Shown piece by piece: positions 22,051 to 29,768 of a stretch of DNA of 64,000 bases. Made by a program: the position numbers and the translations under genes. Position 1 is the first letter of the stretch. The number at the start of each line of letters is the position of its first letter. Below the pieces are notes generated by a model. The model saw only the letters and a program-made list of their open reading frames with translations, was not told where the DNA came from and made no database searches. Origin of the DNA: JAABRB01 sp041617635 (GTDB lineage: Bacteria; Pseudomonadota; Gammaproteobacteria; Burkholderiales; SG8-39); NCBI GenBank assembly GCA_041617635.1, contig JBFJOO010000010.1, positions 5,242-69,241 of the forward strand, written 5' to 3'.

Positions 22051-23723
22051 GCCTGCACTACCCGCTTCTCGAGCTGCAGCGCATCGTCCGCAAGCGTGAT
22101 GACCTGGTTCATGCCCCACTCCCCGTCCAGCCCCGGAAAATCCTCCCGCTGGTGCGCGCCGCGCGACTCGGTGCGGGCGAGCGCCGCGGTCGCGACGCAT
22201 TCGCCGACGCGCGTCATCGTCTCGAGGTCGTACCAGTCGGCCAGCATGCCATCGAACGCCGTATCGGCCGCCGGCTTGAGCGCGGGAAGCTCCTTGCGCA
22301 GGGCGCGCAGCATGCCGAGCGCGCGCTCGAGGCTCGCCTGCGTGCGGAACGGTCCCACGTCGTCCTGCATCGTGGACTGCACCGCTTCGATCATCGCCGC
22401 CGGGTTGAACCCGCGGCGCAGCGCGCCGTCAACCACTCGCCTGCGCGCTGCCTTGAATGTGTCGGCGTCAGCGCGCTCCCGGTGTCGCGCCGAATGCGCC
22501 GCGGCCGAGGCACCGGCCACGCTGCCGAACACCAGTGCTTCGGTGATGGCGTTGCCCGAGAGGCGGTTTGCGCCGTTCGCGCCACCCACCGCTTCGCCGG
22601 CCGCATAGAGCGCGGGCACGCGCGTCGCCATCCTGGTGTCCACCCGCACTCCACCCATGTGATAGTGCGCGATGGGCGCCACCTCGACGGCCTGCTTGGT
22701 GAGATCGATCCCGTTCGCCGCCAGCCGGTCGATGACCGGTCCGCCCGCGGCGCGCAGCTCCTCCTCCGTATAGTGCTCGAAGGACAGGTATACGCCGCCG
22801 TGCGGCGAACCGCGCCCGGCGGCCACCTCCTTCTCTATGGCGTACGTCGCGACGTCGCGCGTGACGATGTACTTCCCGTCGTCCTCCGCGCCGTACCTGT
22901 GGATGAACTCCGCGCGCGCGCCGTTCAGCAGCCGTCCCCCCAGCTTGTAGCGGAACGGGTCCCACATGATCGGATCCATCCCGATCATCCGCGGCGCGAG
23001 ATGCCCGATGGGAAAGAACTGCACGAACTCCATGTCGACGAGCTCGGCGCCCGCGGCGAGCGCGAGCGCGTAGCCATCACCGCTCATGTTGAGCGAAGCG
23101 CTGTTGCGGCGATACATGCGCGTGAGGCCGCCGGTGGCGACCACCGTGGCGCCCGCCGCGATGCTCACCGGCATGCCCGTGGGCAGGTGCACGGCGGTGG
23201 CGCCCACGCACTCGCCGTCGCGCGCGCGGATCTCGGAAACCAGCAGCTCGCCGATGCGGCGGATCTCCGGCGTGCGGTTGAGCCGCGCACGCAGCGTCCG
23301 CGAAACCGCCGGGCCGGTGTTGAGGTAATCGACGTACACGCAGCGCGGACGATCGTGCCCCGGCGCGAATGCGCGCTTGTACTCGCCGTTCTCGCGCGCC
23401 CAGCCGACACCCCAAGCGTCCATCTCCCGGATGCGCGCGGGGCCGAGCTCGCACAAGAGCTGCGCCAGCGCCGGCGTGCACAGCCCGCGGCCTGCCGTGA
23501 GCGTGTCGGCGTAGTGATTCTCCCAGTGGTCGAGCCCCTGCTCCTCGAGCGCGACCGCCACCGTCATTTGCGCCATGACCGTAGCGCCACCACGGCCGAT
23601 GAGACTGCGATCGGCGAGAATCACCGAGCGGCCCGCGCGCGCCGCCTCGAGGGCGGCGTACATCCCGGCGCCGCCCGCGCCGATCACGAGCACGTCGGTG
23701 GTGAGGTGGTTCGGCAGTGTCAC
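22047..23723 (-). CDS. Fumarate reductase/succinate dehydrogenase-type flavoprotein
   Basis: 558 aa from GTG 23723, which puts the FAD motif near the N-terminus (TDVLVIGAGGAGMYAALEAA) and avoids overlap with the upstream gene; an ATG at 23777 would add 18 arginine-rich residues. The SdhA/FrdA fold is shown by RGGATVMAQM, ATGGLTRMYRRNSAS and AGEAVGGANGANRLSGNA. Such flavoproteins oxidise or reduce C4-dicarboxylate-like substrates. Partnered with the 2Fe-2S protein immediately downstream; no membrane-anchor subunits are nearby, so it is likely soluble. The substrate could be a substituted succinate or fumarate; also related to adenylylsulfate reductase and L-aspartate oxidase, but less closely. 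Confidence 0.82.
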   Translation of the reverse strand: MTLPNHLTTDVLVIGAGGAGMYAALEAARAGRSVILADRSLIGRGGATVMAQMTVAVALEEQGLDHWENHYADTLTAGRGLCTPALAQLLCELGPARIREMDAWGVGWARENGEYKRAFAPGHDRPRCVYVDYLNTGPAVSRTLRARLNRTPEIRRIGELLVSEIRARDGECVGATAVHLPTGMPVSIAAGATVVATGGLTRMYRRNSASLNMSGDGYALALAAGAELVDMEFVQFFPIGHLAPRMIGMDPIMWDPFRYKLGGRLLNGARAEFIHRYGAEDDGKYIVTRDVATYAIEKEVAAGRGSPHGGVYLSFEHYTEEELRAAGGPVIDRLAANGIDLTKQAVEVAPIAHYHMGGVRVDTRMATRVPALYAAGEAVGGANGANRLSGNAITEALVFGSVAGASAAAHSARHRERADADTFKAARRRVVDGALRRGFNPAAMIEAVQSTMQDDVGPFRTQASLERALGMLRALRKELPALKPAADTAFDGMLADWYDLETMTRVGECVATAALARTESRGAHQREDFPGLDGEWGMNQVITLADDALQLEKRVVQA

Positions 23724-23748
23724 GCCGCCGGCTCGTGACGCGGGCCGT

Positions 23749-24702
23749 TCACGCAACCTTGCGCGCGGCCCCCGCAAGCAGCCCGGCGGCCACGAGCGCC
23801 TGACGGATGCGCTCGATCTCCGCAGCGGGAAGCTTCATGAGGGGCGGGCGCACCGTCGCGCGCGGGAGCTTGCCGAGCAGCACCAGCGCCTCCTTCATGC
23901 GGTTGTGCATGTCGACCCACGGCTCGGCATAGAACACCTCGGCGGTCGGCCAGATCCGATCGTTCACGCGCCGCGCCGTGGCGAGGTCGTTCGCCTGCAC
24001 CGCCCGGAAGAGCTGTGCCTGCAGGTCGGCGATGACCGAGCCGCTGCCCGACAGCAGCCCGTTGCAGCCGAGCACGAGCGAGCTCATCAGCCAGGCGCTG
24101 TGCGTGGTGAGCACGTTGACCGGCGGCGTGCGCGACTGCAGCACGCGCACGTGACGCTCGTGCTGCGCGGGGTTGGAGCACCAGTCCTTGATCGCCCGCA
24201 CGGTGGGCACCGCGTCGAGAATCTCGAGCAGCGTCGGGAGCGGATACCCCTGCCCGCCCGCGAGCGGATACTGGAAGACGATCAAGGGCAGATCCGTGAC
24301 GTCTGCGATGCGCTTGAAATGATCGACGACCATCGCCGGACGCTGGCCGAACGTATACACGCCCGAGGGAAACACCAGGAGCGCCGACGCGCCGCCCGCG
24401 TGCGACATCCTCGCGAGGCGCGCGGCGTCGAGCGCGCTCTCGGCGTAGATCCCGTTCACGACCGGCATCCGGTCGCCGACCTCATCCACCGTCATCGCCA
24501 GTACACGCTCCTGCTCGGCGAAGGTGCAGGAGGCCACCTCCGAAGCGTGCGCATTGGTGGTGATCGCCGATACCCCCTCGACGGAGGCAACGTCGCGCAG
24601 ATGGGCGTGATAGGACGCCTCGTCGATCGAGAGGTCGTCGTTGAACGGCAGCAACACGGCGGGGATGACGCCGTGCGGCAGGTAGCTTGGATGTCTCGCC
24701 AT
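23749..24702 (-). CDS. Dihydrodipicolinate synthase/N-acetylneuraminate lyase family aldolase
   Basis: 317 aa, first gene of a leftward three-gene operon with the flavoprotein and 2Fe-2S protein. The DapA-type TIM barrel is shown by GVIPAVLLPFNDD at the N-terminus, the Schiff-base Lys172 in RAIKDW and Tyr145 in VFQYP. The usual TTGE motif after strand 2 is replaced by TTNAHASE, so it is not expected to be true DapA; it is more likely a catabolic pyruvate-type aldolase or dehydratase. The context with a fumarate-reductase-like pair supports carboxylic-acid breakdown. Confidence 0.8.
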   Translation of the reverse strand: MARHPSYLPHGVIPAVLLPFNDDLSIDEASYHAHLRDVASVEGVSAITTNAHASEVASCTFAEQERVLAMTVDEVGDRMPVVNGIYAESALDAARLARMSHAGGASALLVFPSGVYTFGQRPAMVVDHFKRIADVTDLPLIVFQYPLAGGQGYPLPTLLEILDAVPTVRAIKDWCSNPAQHERHVRVLQSRTPPVNVLTTHSAWLMSSLVLGCNGLLSGSGSVIADLQAQLFRAVQANDLATARRVNDRIWPTAEVFYAEPWVDMHNRMKEALVLLGKLPRATVRPPLMKLPAAEIERIRQALVAAGLLAGAARKVA

Positions 24703-24826
24703 GGCTTGCTCCTGGCACGCGATCGGTATTGCTTTCCGGCATTTTAACGCTTCGTTGCATCCGCTGGCAGCGTTTGATCAGTACGGGCCGTTCACCCTAT
24801 CATGGCGCCGTTCCGGAGGAGATGAC

Positions 24827-25438
24827 ATGAAACTCTACTATTCGCTCCCGTCGCCCTATGCCCGCAAGGTTCGCGTGGCAGTGCTCGAACTCGGCCTGAC
24901 CGACCGTGTCGAGGAGGTCGACACGACCGTGGCGCCGCATAAACCGAACGAGGCTTTCGGGTTGAAGAACCCGCTGATGAAGGTCCCGGCGCTGGAAACG
25001 GATGAAGGCATGGTGCTCTTCAACTCGCCCGTCATCTGCGAGTATCTCGACGCGAAGGCCGGCGGCAATCGCCTGATTCCGGCGCACGGTGACAAGCACT
25101 GGAAGACCCTGCGGCGTCAGGCGCTGGGCGACGGCATCCTCGACGCGGGCATCCTGCGGCGCTACGAACTGGCCGCCCGCCCCGAGAACCTGCGCTGGAC
25201 GGACTGGCTCAAGGGCCAGCAACTAAAGATCGACTTCTCGCTCGACCTGGCCGAACGCGAAGCGAGCAGCTGGGGAAAAACGCTCGACATCGGCGATATC
25301 GCTATCGCCTGCGCGCTGGAATGGCTCGACTTCCGCTTTGCAGAAGACAACTGGCGCAGCCGGCGGCCGAAACTTGCGGCGTGGCTCGCCCAAGTGGCCA
25401 CCCGGCCGTCGATGCAGAAGACCAAGCCGCGCGCCTGA
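24827..25438 (+). CDS. Glutathione S-transferase family protein
   Basis: 203 aa from ATG 24827, preceded by GGAGGAGATGAC. N-terminal thioredoxin-like domain with MKLYYSLPSPYARKVRVAVLE (first 20 residues shown in part) and the cis-Pro segment NPLMKVPALE, followed by a helical GST C-terminal domain. Cytosolic; possibly detoxifies a reactive intermediate, or isomerises one, for the adjacent catabolic genes. Divergent from the DapA-family gene and 10 bp before the TcuA-like gene, so probably co-transcribed with it. Confidence 0.82.
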   Translation: MKLYYSLPSPYARKVRVAVLELGLTDRVEEVDTTVAPHKPNEAFGLKNPLMKVPALETDEGMVLFNSPVICEYLDAKAGGNRLIPAHGDKHWKTLRRQALGDGILDAGILRRYELAARPENLRWTDWLKGQQLKIDFSLDLAEREASSWGKTLDIGDIAIACALEWLDFRFAEDNWRSRRPKLAAWLAQVATRPSMQKTKPRA

Positions 25439-25448
25439 CGGCGCTCGC

Positions 25449-26942
25449 GTGCCCGTGAACAAGCTCGAATACGACGTCATCGTCGTAGGCGCCGGCAACG
25501 CCGCCTTCTGCGCGGCGCTCTCCGCACGCGAAAGCCGCGAGCGCGTGCTGGTGCTCGAGCGGGCGCCCGAGGACGAGGCCGGCGGCAACACGCGCTTCAC
25601 CGCGGGCGCGATGCGGGTGGTCTACGACGGCGTGGAGGATCTGCGCAAGCTCATGCCGGATCTCACCGACGCCGAGATCGCGCGCACCGACTTCGGCACC
25701 TACACCGCGGACCAGTTCTTCGACGACATGGGTCGCGTGACGCAGTACCGCTGCGATCCGGATCTCACCGAGATCCTCGTCAGGCGGAGCCGCGAGACGC
25801 TGCTGTGGATGCGCGACAAGGGCGTGCGCTTCGTGCCGATCTACGGCCGCCAGGCATTCAAGATCGACGACAAGTTCAAGTTCTGGGGCGGTCTCACGGT
25901 CGAGGCCTGGGGCGGCGGCGAAGGGCTGGTGGAAGCCTGGACCAAGTCGGCGAAAAAGCACGGCGTGGAGATCTGGTACAGCGCGCGCGCGGTCTCGCTG
26001 ATCGCCGACGACGACGGCGTGCACGGCGTGCGCGTGAAGAAGGACGGCAAGACCATCGAGGTGCGCGCGAAGAGCGTGATCCTCGCGGGCGGCGGCTTCC
26101 AGGCGAACCCGGAGTGGCGCGCGCGCTACCTCGGCGCGGGCTGGGAGCTCGCCAAGGTGCGCGGCACGCGCTTCAACACCGGCGACGTGATCAAGATGGC
26201 GCTCGACATCGGCGCGGCGCCCGTGGGCAACTGGTCGGGCTGTCACGCCGTGGGCTGGGAGCGCAACGCCCCCGAGTTCGGCGATCTCGCCGTGGGCGAC
26301 CAGTTCCAGAAGCACTCCTACCCCTTCGGCATCATGCTGAACGCGGACGGCAAGCGCTTCGTCGACGAGGGCGCGGACTTCCGCAACTACACGTATGCAA
26401 AGTACGGGCGGGTGATCCTCAACCAGCCGGGCCAGTTCGCCTGGCAGGTGTTCGACGCCAAGGTGCAGCATCTGCTGCGCGACGAGTACCGCATCAAGCA
26501 GGTCACCAAGGTCACGGCCAAGACCCTGGAGGAGCTCGTCGGCAAGCTCGACGACGTCGATGCGGCGGCCGCGCTCGCGGAGATCAAGGCCTACAACGCC
26601 GCCGTGAACACCGGGATTCCCTTCAACCCGAACGTCAAGGACGGCCGCCGCACCGAGGGGCTCGCGATACCCAAGTCCAACTGGGCGAACGTGCTCGACA
26701 CGCCGCCCTACGAGGCCTACGCGGTGACCTGCGGGATCACGTTCACGTTCGGCGGCCTGCGGATCAACACCAGCGCGCAGGTCATGAATGCCGACGGCGA
26801 GCCTATCCCCGGCCTGTATGCAGCGGGCGAGCTGGTCGGCGGCATCTTCTACTTCAACTACCCCGGCGGGACCGGCCTCACCAACGGCGCGGTGTTCGGC
26901 AGGCTCGCCGGCACGAGCGCGGCGGCTGCAGCGTCGAAGTAG
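25449..26942 (+). CDS. FAD-dependent dehydrogenase, tricarballylate dehydrogenase (TcuA)-like
   Basis: 497 aa, GTG at 25449 (GTG at 25455 is equally possible). FAD-binding motif VIVVGAGNAAFCAALSARE at the N-terminus, GGNTRFTAGAMR shortly after, and a C-terminal FAD motif GLYAAGELVGGIFYFNYPGG. The arrangement is that of the fumarate-reductase-like flavoproteins such as TcuA and 3-ketosteroid dehydrogenases; TcuA oxidises tricarballylate to cis-aconitate. A TcuB partner is not adjacent, though the 2Fe-2S protein near 21.9 kb could serve. Operon with the GST upstream and ThDP enzyme downstream (41 bp). Substrate uncertain. Confidence 0.78.
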   Translation: MPVNKLEYDVIVVGAGNAAFCAALSARESRERVLVLERAPEDEAGGNTRFTAGAMRVVYDGVEDLRKLMPDLTDAEIARTDFGTYTADQFFDDMGRVTQYRCDPDLTEILVRRSRETLLWMRDKGVRFVPIYGRQAFKIDDKFKFWGGLTVEAWGGGEGLVEAWTKSAKKHGVEIWYSARAVSLIADDDGVHGVRVKKDGKTIEVRAKSVILAGGGFQANPEWRARYLGAGWELAKVRGTRFNTGDVIKMALDIGAAPVGNWSGCHAVGWERNAPEFGDLAVGDQFQKHSYPFGIMLNADGKRFVDEGADFRNYTYAKYGRVILNQPGQFAWQVFDAKVQHLLRDEYRIKQVTKVTAKTLEELVGKLDDVDAAAALAEIKAYNAAVNTGIPFNPNVKDGRRTEGLAIPKSNWANVLDTPPYEAYAVTCGITFTFGGLRINTSAQVMNADGEPIPGLYAAGELVGGIFYFNYPGGTGLTNGAVFGRLAGTSAAAAASK

Positions 26943-26983
26943 CCGCGGCTGACAGAAACGAAATTCGCGAGATCGGAGCGAGC

Positions 26984-28771
26984 ATGCCGAAGATGAAAGG
27001 CGCAGCAGTCATCGCCGAGTTCCTGGTGAAGGAGAAGATCCCCTACGTGTTTGGGATCTGCGGGCATGGCAACGTGGGGCTGCTCGACGAGCTTTACAAC
27101 GTGGCGGACAGGGTGAAGTACGTGTCGCCGCGTCACGAGCAGGTCGCGGGCCACATGGCCGACGGGTATTTCCGCGTCAAGCACGCGCCGGTCGCGACGC
27201 TCACCTCCACCGGGCCGGGCTCGGCCAACCTGATCATGGCGCTCGCCGTGGCGCAGACCGACTCCTCGGCGCTGCTGGCGATCACCGCCAACGTGCCGAC
27301 CTCGCAGTTCAACCGCGCCCCCTTTCAGGAGCTCAACCGCCACAACCAGGCCGACTACCCGAACGTCGTGCGGCCGGTGGTGAAGCGCAGCTTCCAGCCG
27401 ACGCGGGTCGAGATGCTGCCTCTTGCGCTCCGCCAGGCGGCCACCACCATGACGAGCGGGCGCCCCGGGCCGGTCAACCTCGACGTGCCCTTCAACCTCT
27501 TCCAGGAGGAAGCGGACGTCGCGCTCGAAACACCGTGGCAAGGCATGGGACTGCGGCGCAGCGGCGCTTCGCAGGAAGATGTGAACAAGGCGCTCGACCT
27601 GCTGCTCGCGGCGAAGCGCCCGGCGCTATTCATCGGGCACGGCGTCACGCTGTCGGAGGCCTCGGCCGAGCTCACCGCGCTCGCGAAGCGCCTCAACATC
27701 CCGGTGATCAGCTCGCCGAACGGCATGGGCTGCCTCAACATGGACGATCCGCTGTCGCTCGGCTTCATCGGCCGCAACGGCGCCTACCCCGCGAACCAGG
27801 CCGGGCGCCACGCCGATCTCGTGCTCGCGATCGGCGCGCGCTTCGACGACCGCTCCTCCTCCTCGTGGATTCCGGGCTACTCGTGGAACTTCCCGCACAC
27901 CAGGCTCATCCACGTCGACGTCGATCACGCCGAGATCGGCCGCAATTATCCGCCCGACCTCGGCGTCCTCGCTGACGCGAAAGCCTTTCTCGAGCAGCTG
28001 CTCGCCGCGCTCTCCAACCGGAAGCTCGACGGCGTCCAGCGCCTCGCCGAGTGGCAGGCGCAGATCGCGGGCTGGAAGCAGGAATGGGACGCCTACACGC
28101 GACCCAATTTCGAGATTCACGCCTCGCCGCTGCGGCCCGAACGCGTGGTGGCCGACTGCCGCGCGGTGCTGCCGGACGACGCGATCATCTCGCTCGACTC
28201 TGGCGTGCATCACAACTGGTACATGCAGTTCTGGAACGCGCGCCGCCCGCAGACGATGCTCAACACCTGGGGCTACTCGGGCATGGGCTTCGGGCCGTGC
28301 GCGATCCTTGGCGCCAAGCTCGCCGCGCCCGACCGGCCGTGCGTGGCGATCTGCGGCGACGGCGGCTTCACCATGGTGCCGCACGTGCTCTGCACCGCGG
28401 TGGAGTACAACATCCCCGCCGTGTGGGTGGTGTGGAACAACTTTTCCTGGGCCGCGATCCGCGACATCCAGTACGGCCTCTTCAAGGGCCGTGAGATCGG
28501 CACCGGCTTCTACGAAGGCCCCGAAGGAAAACCGTACAACCCCGACTTCGCCGCATGGGCGCGCGCCGCCGGCGTGGAAGGCATGACGGTCACCAAGTCT
28601 GAGGACTTCAAGGGCGCGCTCGAGCACGCCGTGAAGCTCGGCAAGCCCTGCCTCCTCGACGTGCACGTCGATCAGAACATCCGCCCGCCCTCCACGGGCA
28701 CGTGGCAGCTGCCGCCGACGCCGTACACCGAACCGGTATTCGGCAAAGCTGTCCGCCTCACGGAGAAATAG
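26984..28771 (+). CDS. ThDP-dependent acetolactate synthase-like enzyme
   Basis: 595 aa, ATG preceded by GGAGCGAGC. Three-domain ThDP enzyme of the acetohydroxyacid synthase/benzoylformate decarboxylase superfamily: catalytic Glu in SPRHEQVAGHMADGY (about residue 52), a central domain, and the C-terminal ThDP motif CGDGGFTM ... NNFSW (about 453-485). No regulatory subunit gene is next to it and it lies in a catabolic cluster, so it is more likely a 2-oxoacid decarboxylase or carboligase than IlvB. The cupin gene begins 2 bp after its stop. Confidence 0.82.
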   Translation: MPKMKGAAVIAEFLVKEKIPYVFGICGHGNVGLLDELYNVADRVKYVSPRHEQVAGHMADGYFRVKHAPVATLTSTGPGSANLIMALAVAQTDSSALLAITANVPTSQFNRAPFQELNRHNQADYPNVVRPVVKRSFQPTRVEMLPLALRQAATTMTSGRPGPVNLDVPFNLFQEEADVALETPWQGMGLRRSGASQEDVNKALDLLLAAKRPALFIGHGVTLSEASAELTALAKRLNIPVISSPNGMGCLNMDDPLSLGFIGRNGAYPANQAGRHADLVLAIGARFDDRSSSSWIPGYSWNFPHTRLIHVDVDHAEIGRNYPPDLGVLADAKAFLEQLLAALSNRKLDGVQRLAEWQAQIAGWKQEWDAYTRPNFEIHASPLRPERVVADCRAVLPDDAIISLDSGVHHNWYMQFWNARRPQTMLNTWGYSGMGFGPCAILGAKLAAPDRPCVAICGDGGFTMVPHVLCTAVEYNIPAVWVVWNNFSWAAIRDIQYGLFKGREIGTGFYEGPEGKPYNPDFAAWARAAGVEGMTVTKSEDFKGALEHAVKLGKPCLLDVHVDQNIRPPSTGTWQLPPTPYTEPVFGKAVRLTEK

Positions 28772-28773
28772 CG

Positions 28774-29154
28774 ATGGCCCGCAAGCAGAAGCTGAAGCGC
28801 GCATCCTCGATTCGCAACATCGCCGAGGTCGACTGGGAAGACCTGCCGGGGCATTTCGGTGGTGCGTACTCCAAGTTTCTCGTGCACCCCGATACCACCG
28901 GGGCAAAGCACGTCGACTACCGCATTTCCTGCTACCAGCCGCGCGCCTACGTCGAGCTCCATTCGCACAAGATCCAGGAACAGGTCTACCACGTGCTCGA
29001 GGGCGAAGGCCTGATGCAGATCGGAACCGACCGCCGAGTCGTGCGCCGCCACGACGTCATCTTCATCACGCCGGGTGTGAAGCACGCGATCTTCAACACG
29101 GGAATCACCGACCTCGTCTTCATAGTCGTGACCACGCCGCCGCGCGACGAATAA
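28774..29154 (+). CDS. Cupin domain protein
   Basis: 126 aa, ATG 2 bp after the ThDP enzyme stop. One cupin barrel with metal-ligand motifs ELHSHKIQEQVYHVLEGEG (His, His, Glu) and PGVKHAIFN (His). Single-domain cupins can be isomerases, decarboxylases, dioxygenases or sensors; its position at the end of the GST, TcuA-like, ThDP-enzyme run suggests a pathway step acting on the same compound. Cytoplasmic, no signal peptide. Confidence 0.8.
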   Translation: MARKQKLKRASSIRNIAEVDWEDLPGHFGGAYSKFLVHPDTTGAKHVDYRISCYQPRAYVELHSHKIQEQVYHVLEGEGLMQIGTDRRVVRRHDVIFITPGVKHAIFNTGITDLVFIVVTTPPRDE

Positions 29155-29220
29155 GCTAGCGTTGGCACCTGGCCATACCATCGCGACGTCCCGTTCAGTC
29201 GACAGGCCGCGTACGGTCGG

Positions 29221-29709
29221 CTAGCCCAGCGCCTCCTCCGACTGCTTGCGACCGCTCACCTCGGAATCGGTGTGGGAGATGAACGGCGGAACGTGCGAAG
29301 CGTAGCGCAGCACGAGAACCGCCACCGCGAGGATCAGGACGGCGCCCGTCACCGAAAGCAGGTGCAAGCTCTCCATGTCGGCGATGTTCAGGCTGCTCGC
29401 GAGCGAGCGCGTCATCATCGTCACCGCCACATAGATCAGGAACTGCACCGGCAGCCGGTTCGTCTTGAAGTAGATCCCGACCATGGCTCCGAGCTCCAGG
29501 TAGATGAACAGCAGGAGAATGTCGTCGACGCTGCCCACCCCTTTTTGCATCATCCCCCAGTAGGCGAGTACGGCCGACCAGACGACGGTCGCGCCGATCA
29601 CGAACAGCGCGAAGAACTGGAAGATCTCGACGAGCAGATTGCCGATTTTCTCGGTATGCCCTTCGGCACGCTCGGCAACCGTTTCGAGCTTCTCGAGCTT
29701 AGTGGCCAT
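29221..29709 (-). CDS. PsiE-like inner-membrane protein
   Basis: 162 aa from ATG 29709, with AGGAGGG seven bases upstream. Four predicted membrane helices (about 28-50, 63-85, 90-112, 120-140) and the sequence LLLFIYLELGAMVGIYFKTN, typical of the phosphate-starvation-inducible PsiE family. The function of PsiE is unknown. It follows the transglutaminase/DUF2126 gene by 59 bp on the same strand and may end that operon. Its 5' region has its own good ribosome site. Confidence 0.75.
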   Translation of the reverse strand: MATKLEKLETVAERAEGHTEKIGNLLVEIFQFFALFVIGATVVWSAVLAYWGMMQKGVGSVDDILLLFIYLELGAMVGIYFKTNRLPVQFLIYVAVTMMTRSLASSLNIADMESLHLLSVTGAVLILAVAVLVLRYASHVPPFISHTDSEVSGRKQSEEALG

Positions 29710-29768
29710 AACGTTTCCCTCCTTTCGACATTGCGCAGTCGAACATTGCAGATGTCGCCTCGACGATG

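Noticed and set aside
25805..28771. Open frame apparently fusing the TcuA-like region to the ThDP enzyme
   Set aside because: The first third is an out-of-frame reading of the flavoprotein gene; the ThDP enzyme has its own ATG at 26984 with a good ribosome site.
26984..28771. Naming the ThDP enzyme ilvB
   Set aside because: No ilvN-type regulatory subunit or ilvC follows and the neighbours are catabolic enzymes, so a biosynthetic role is not supported.
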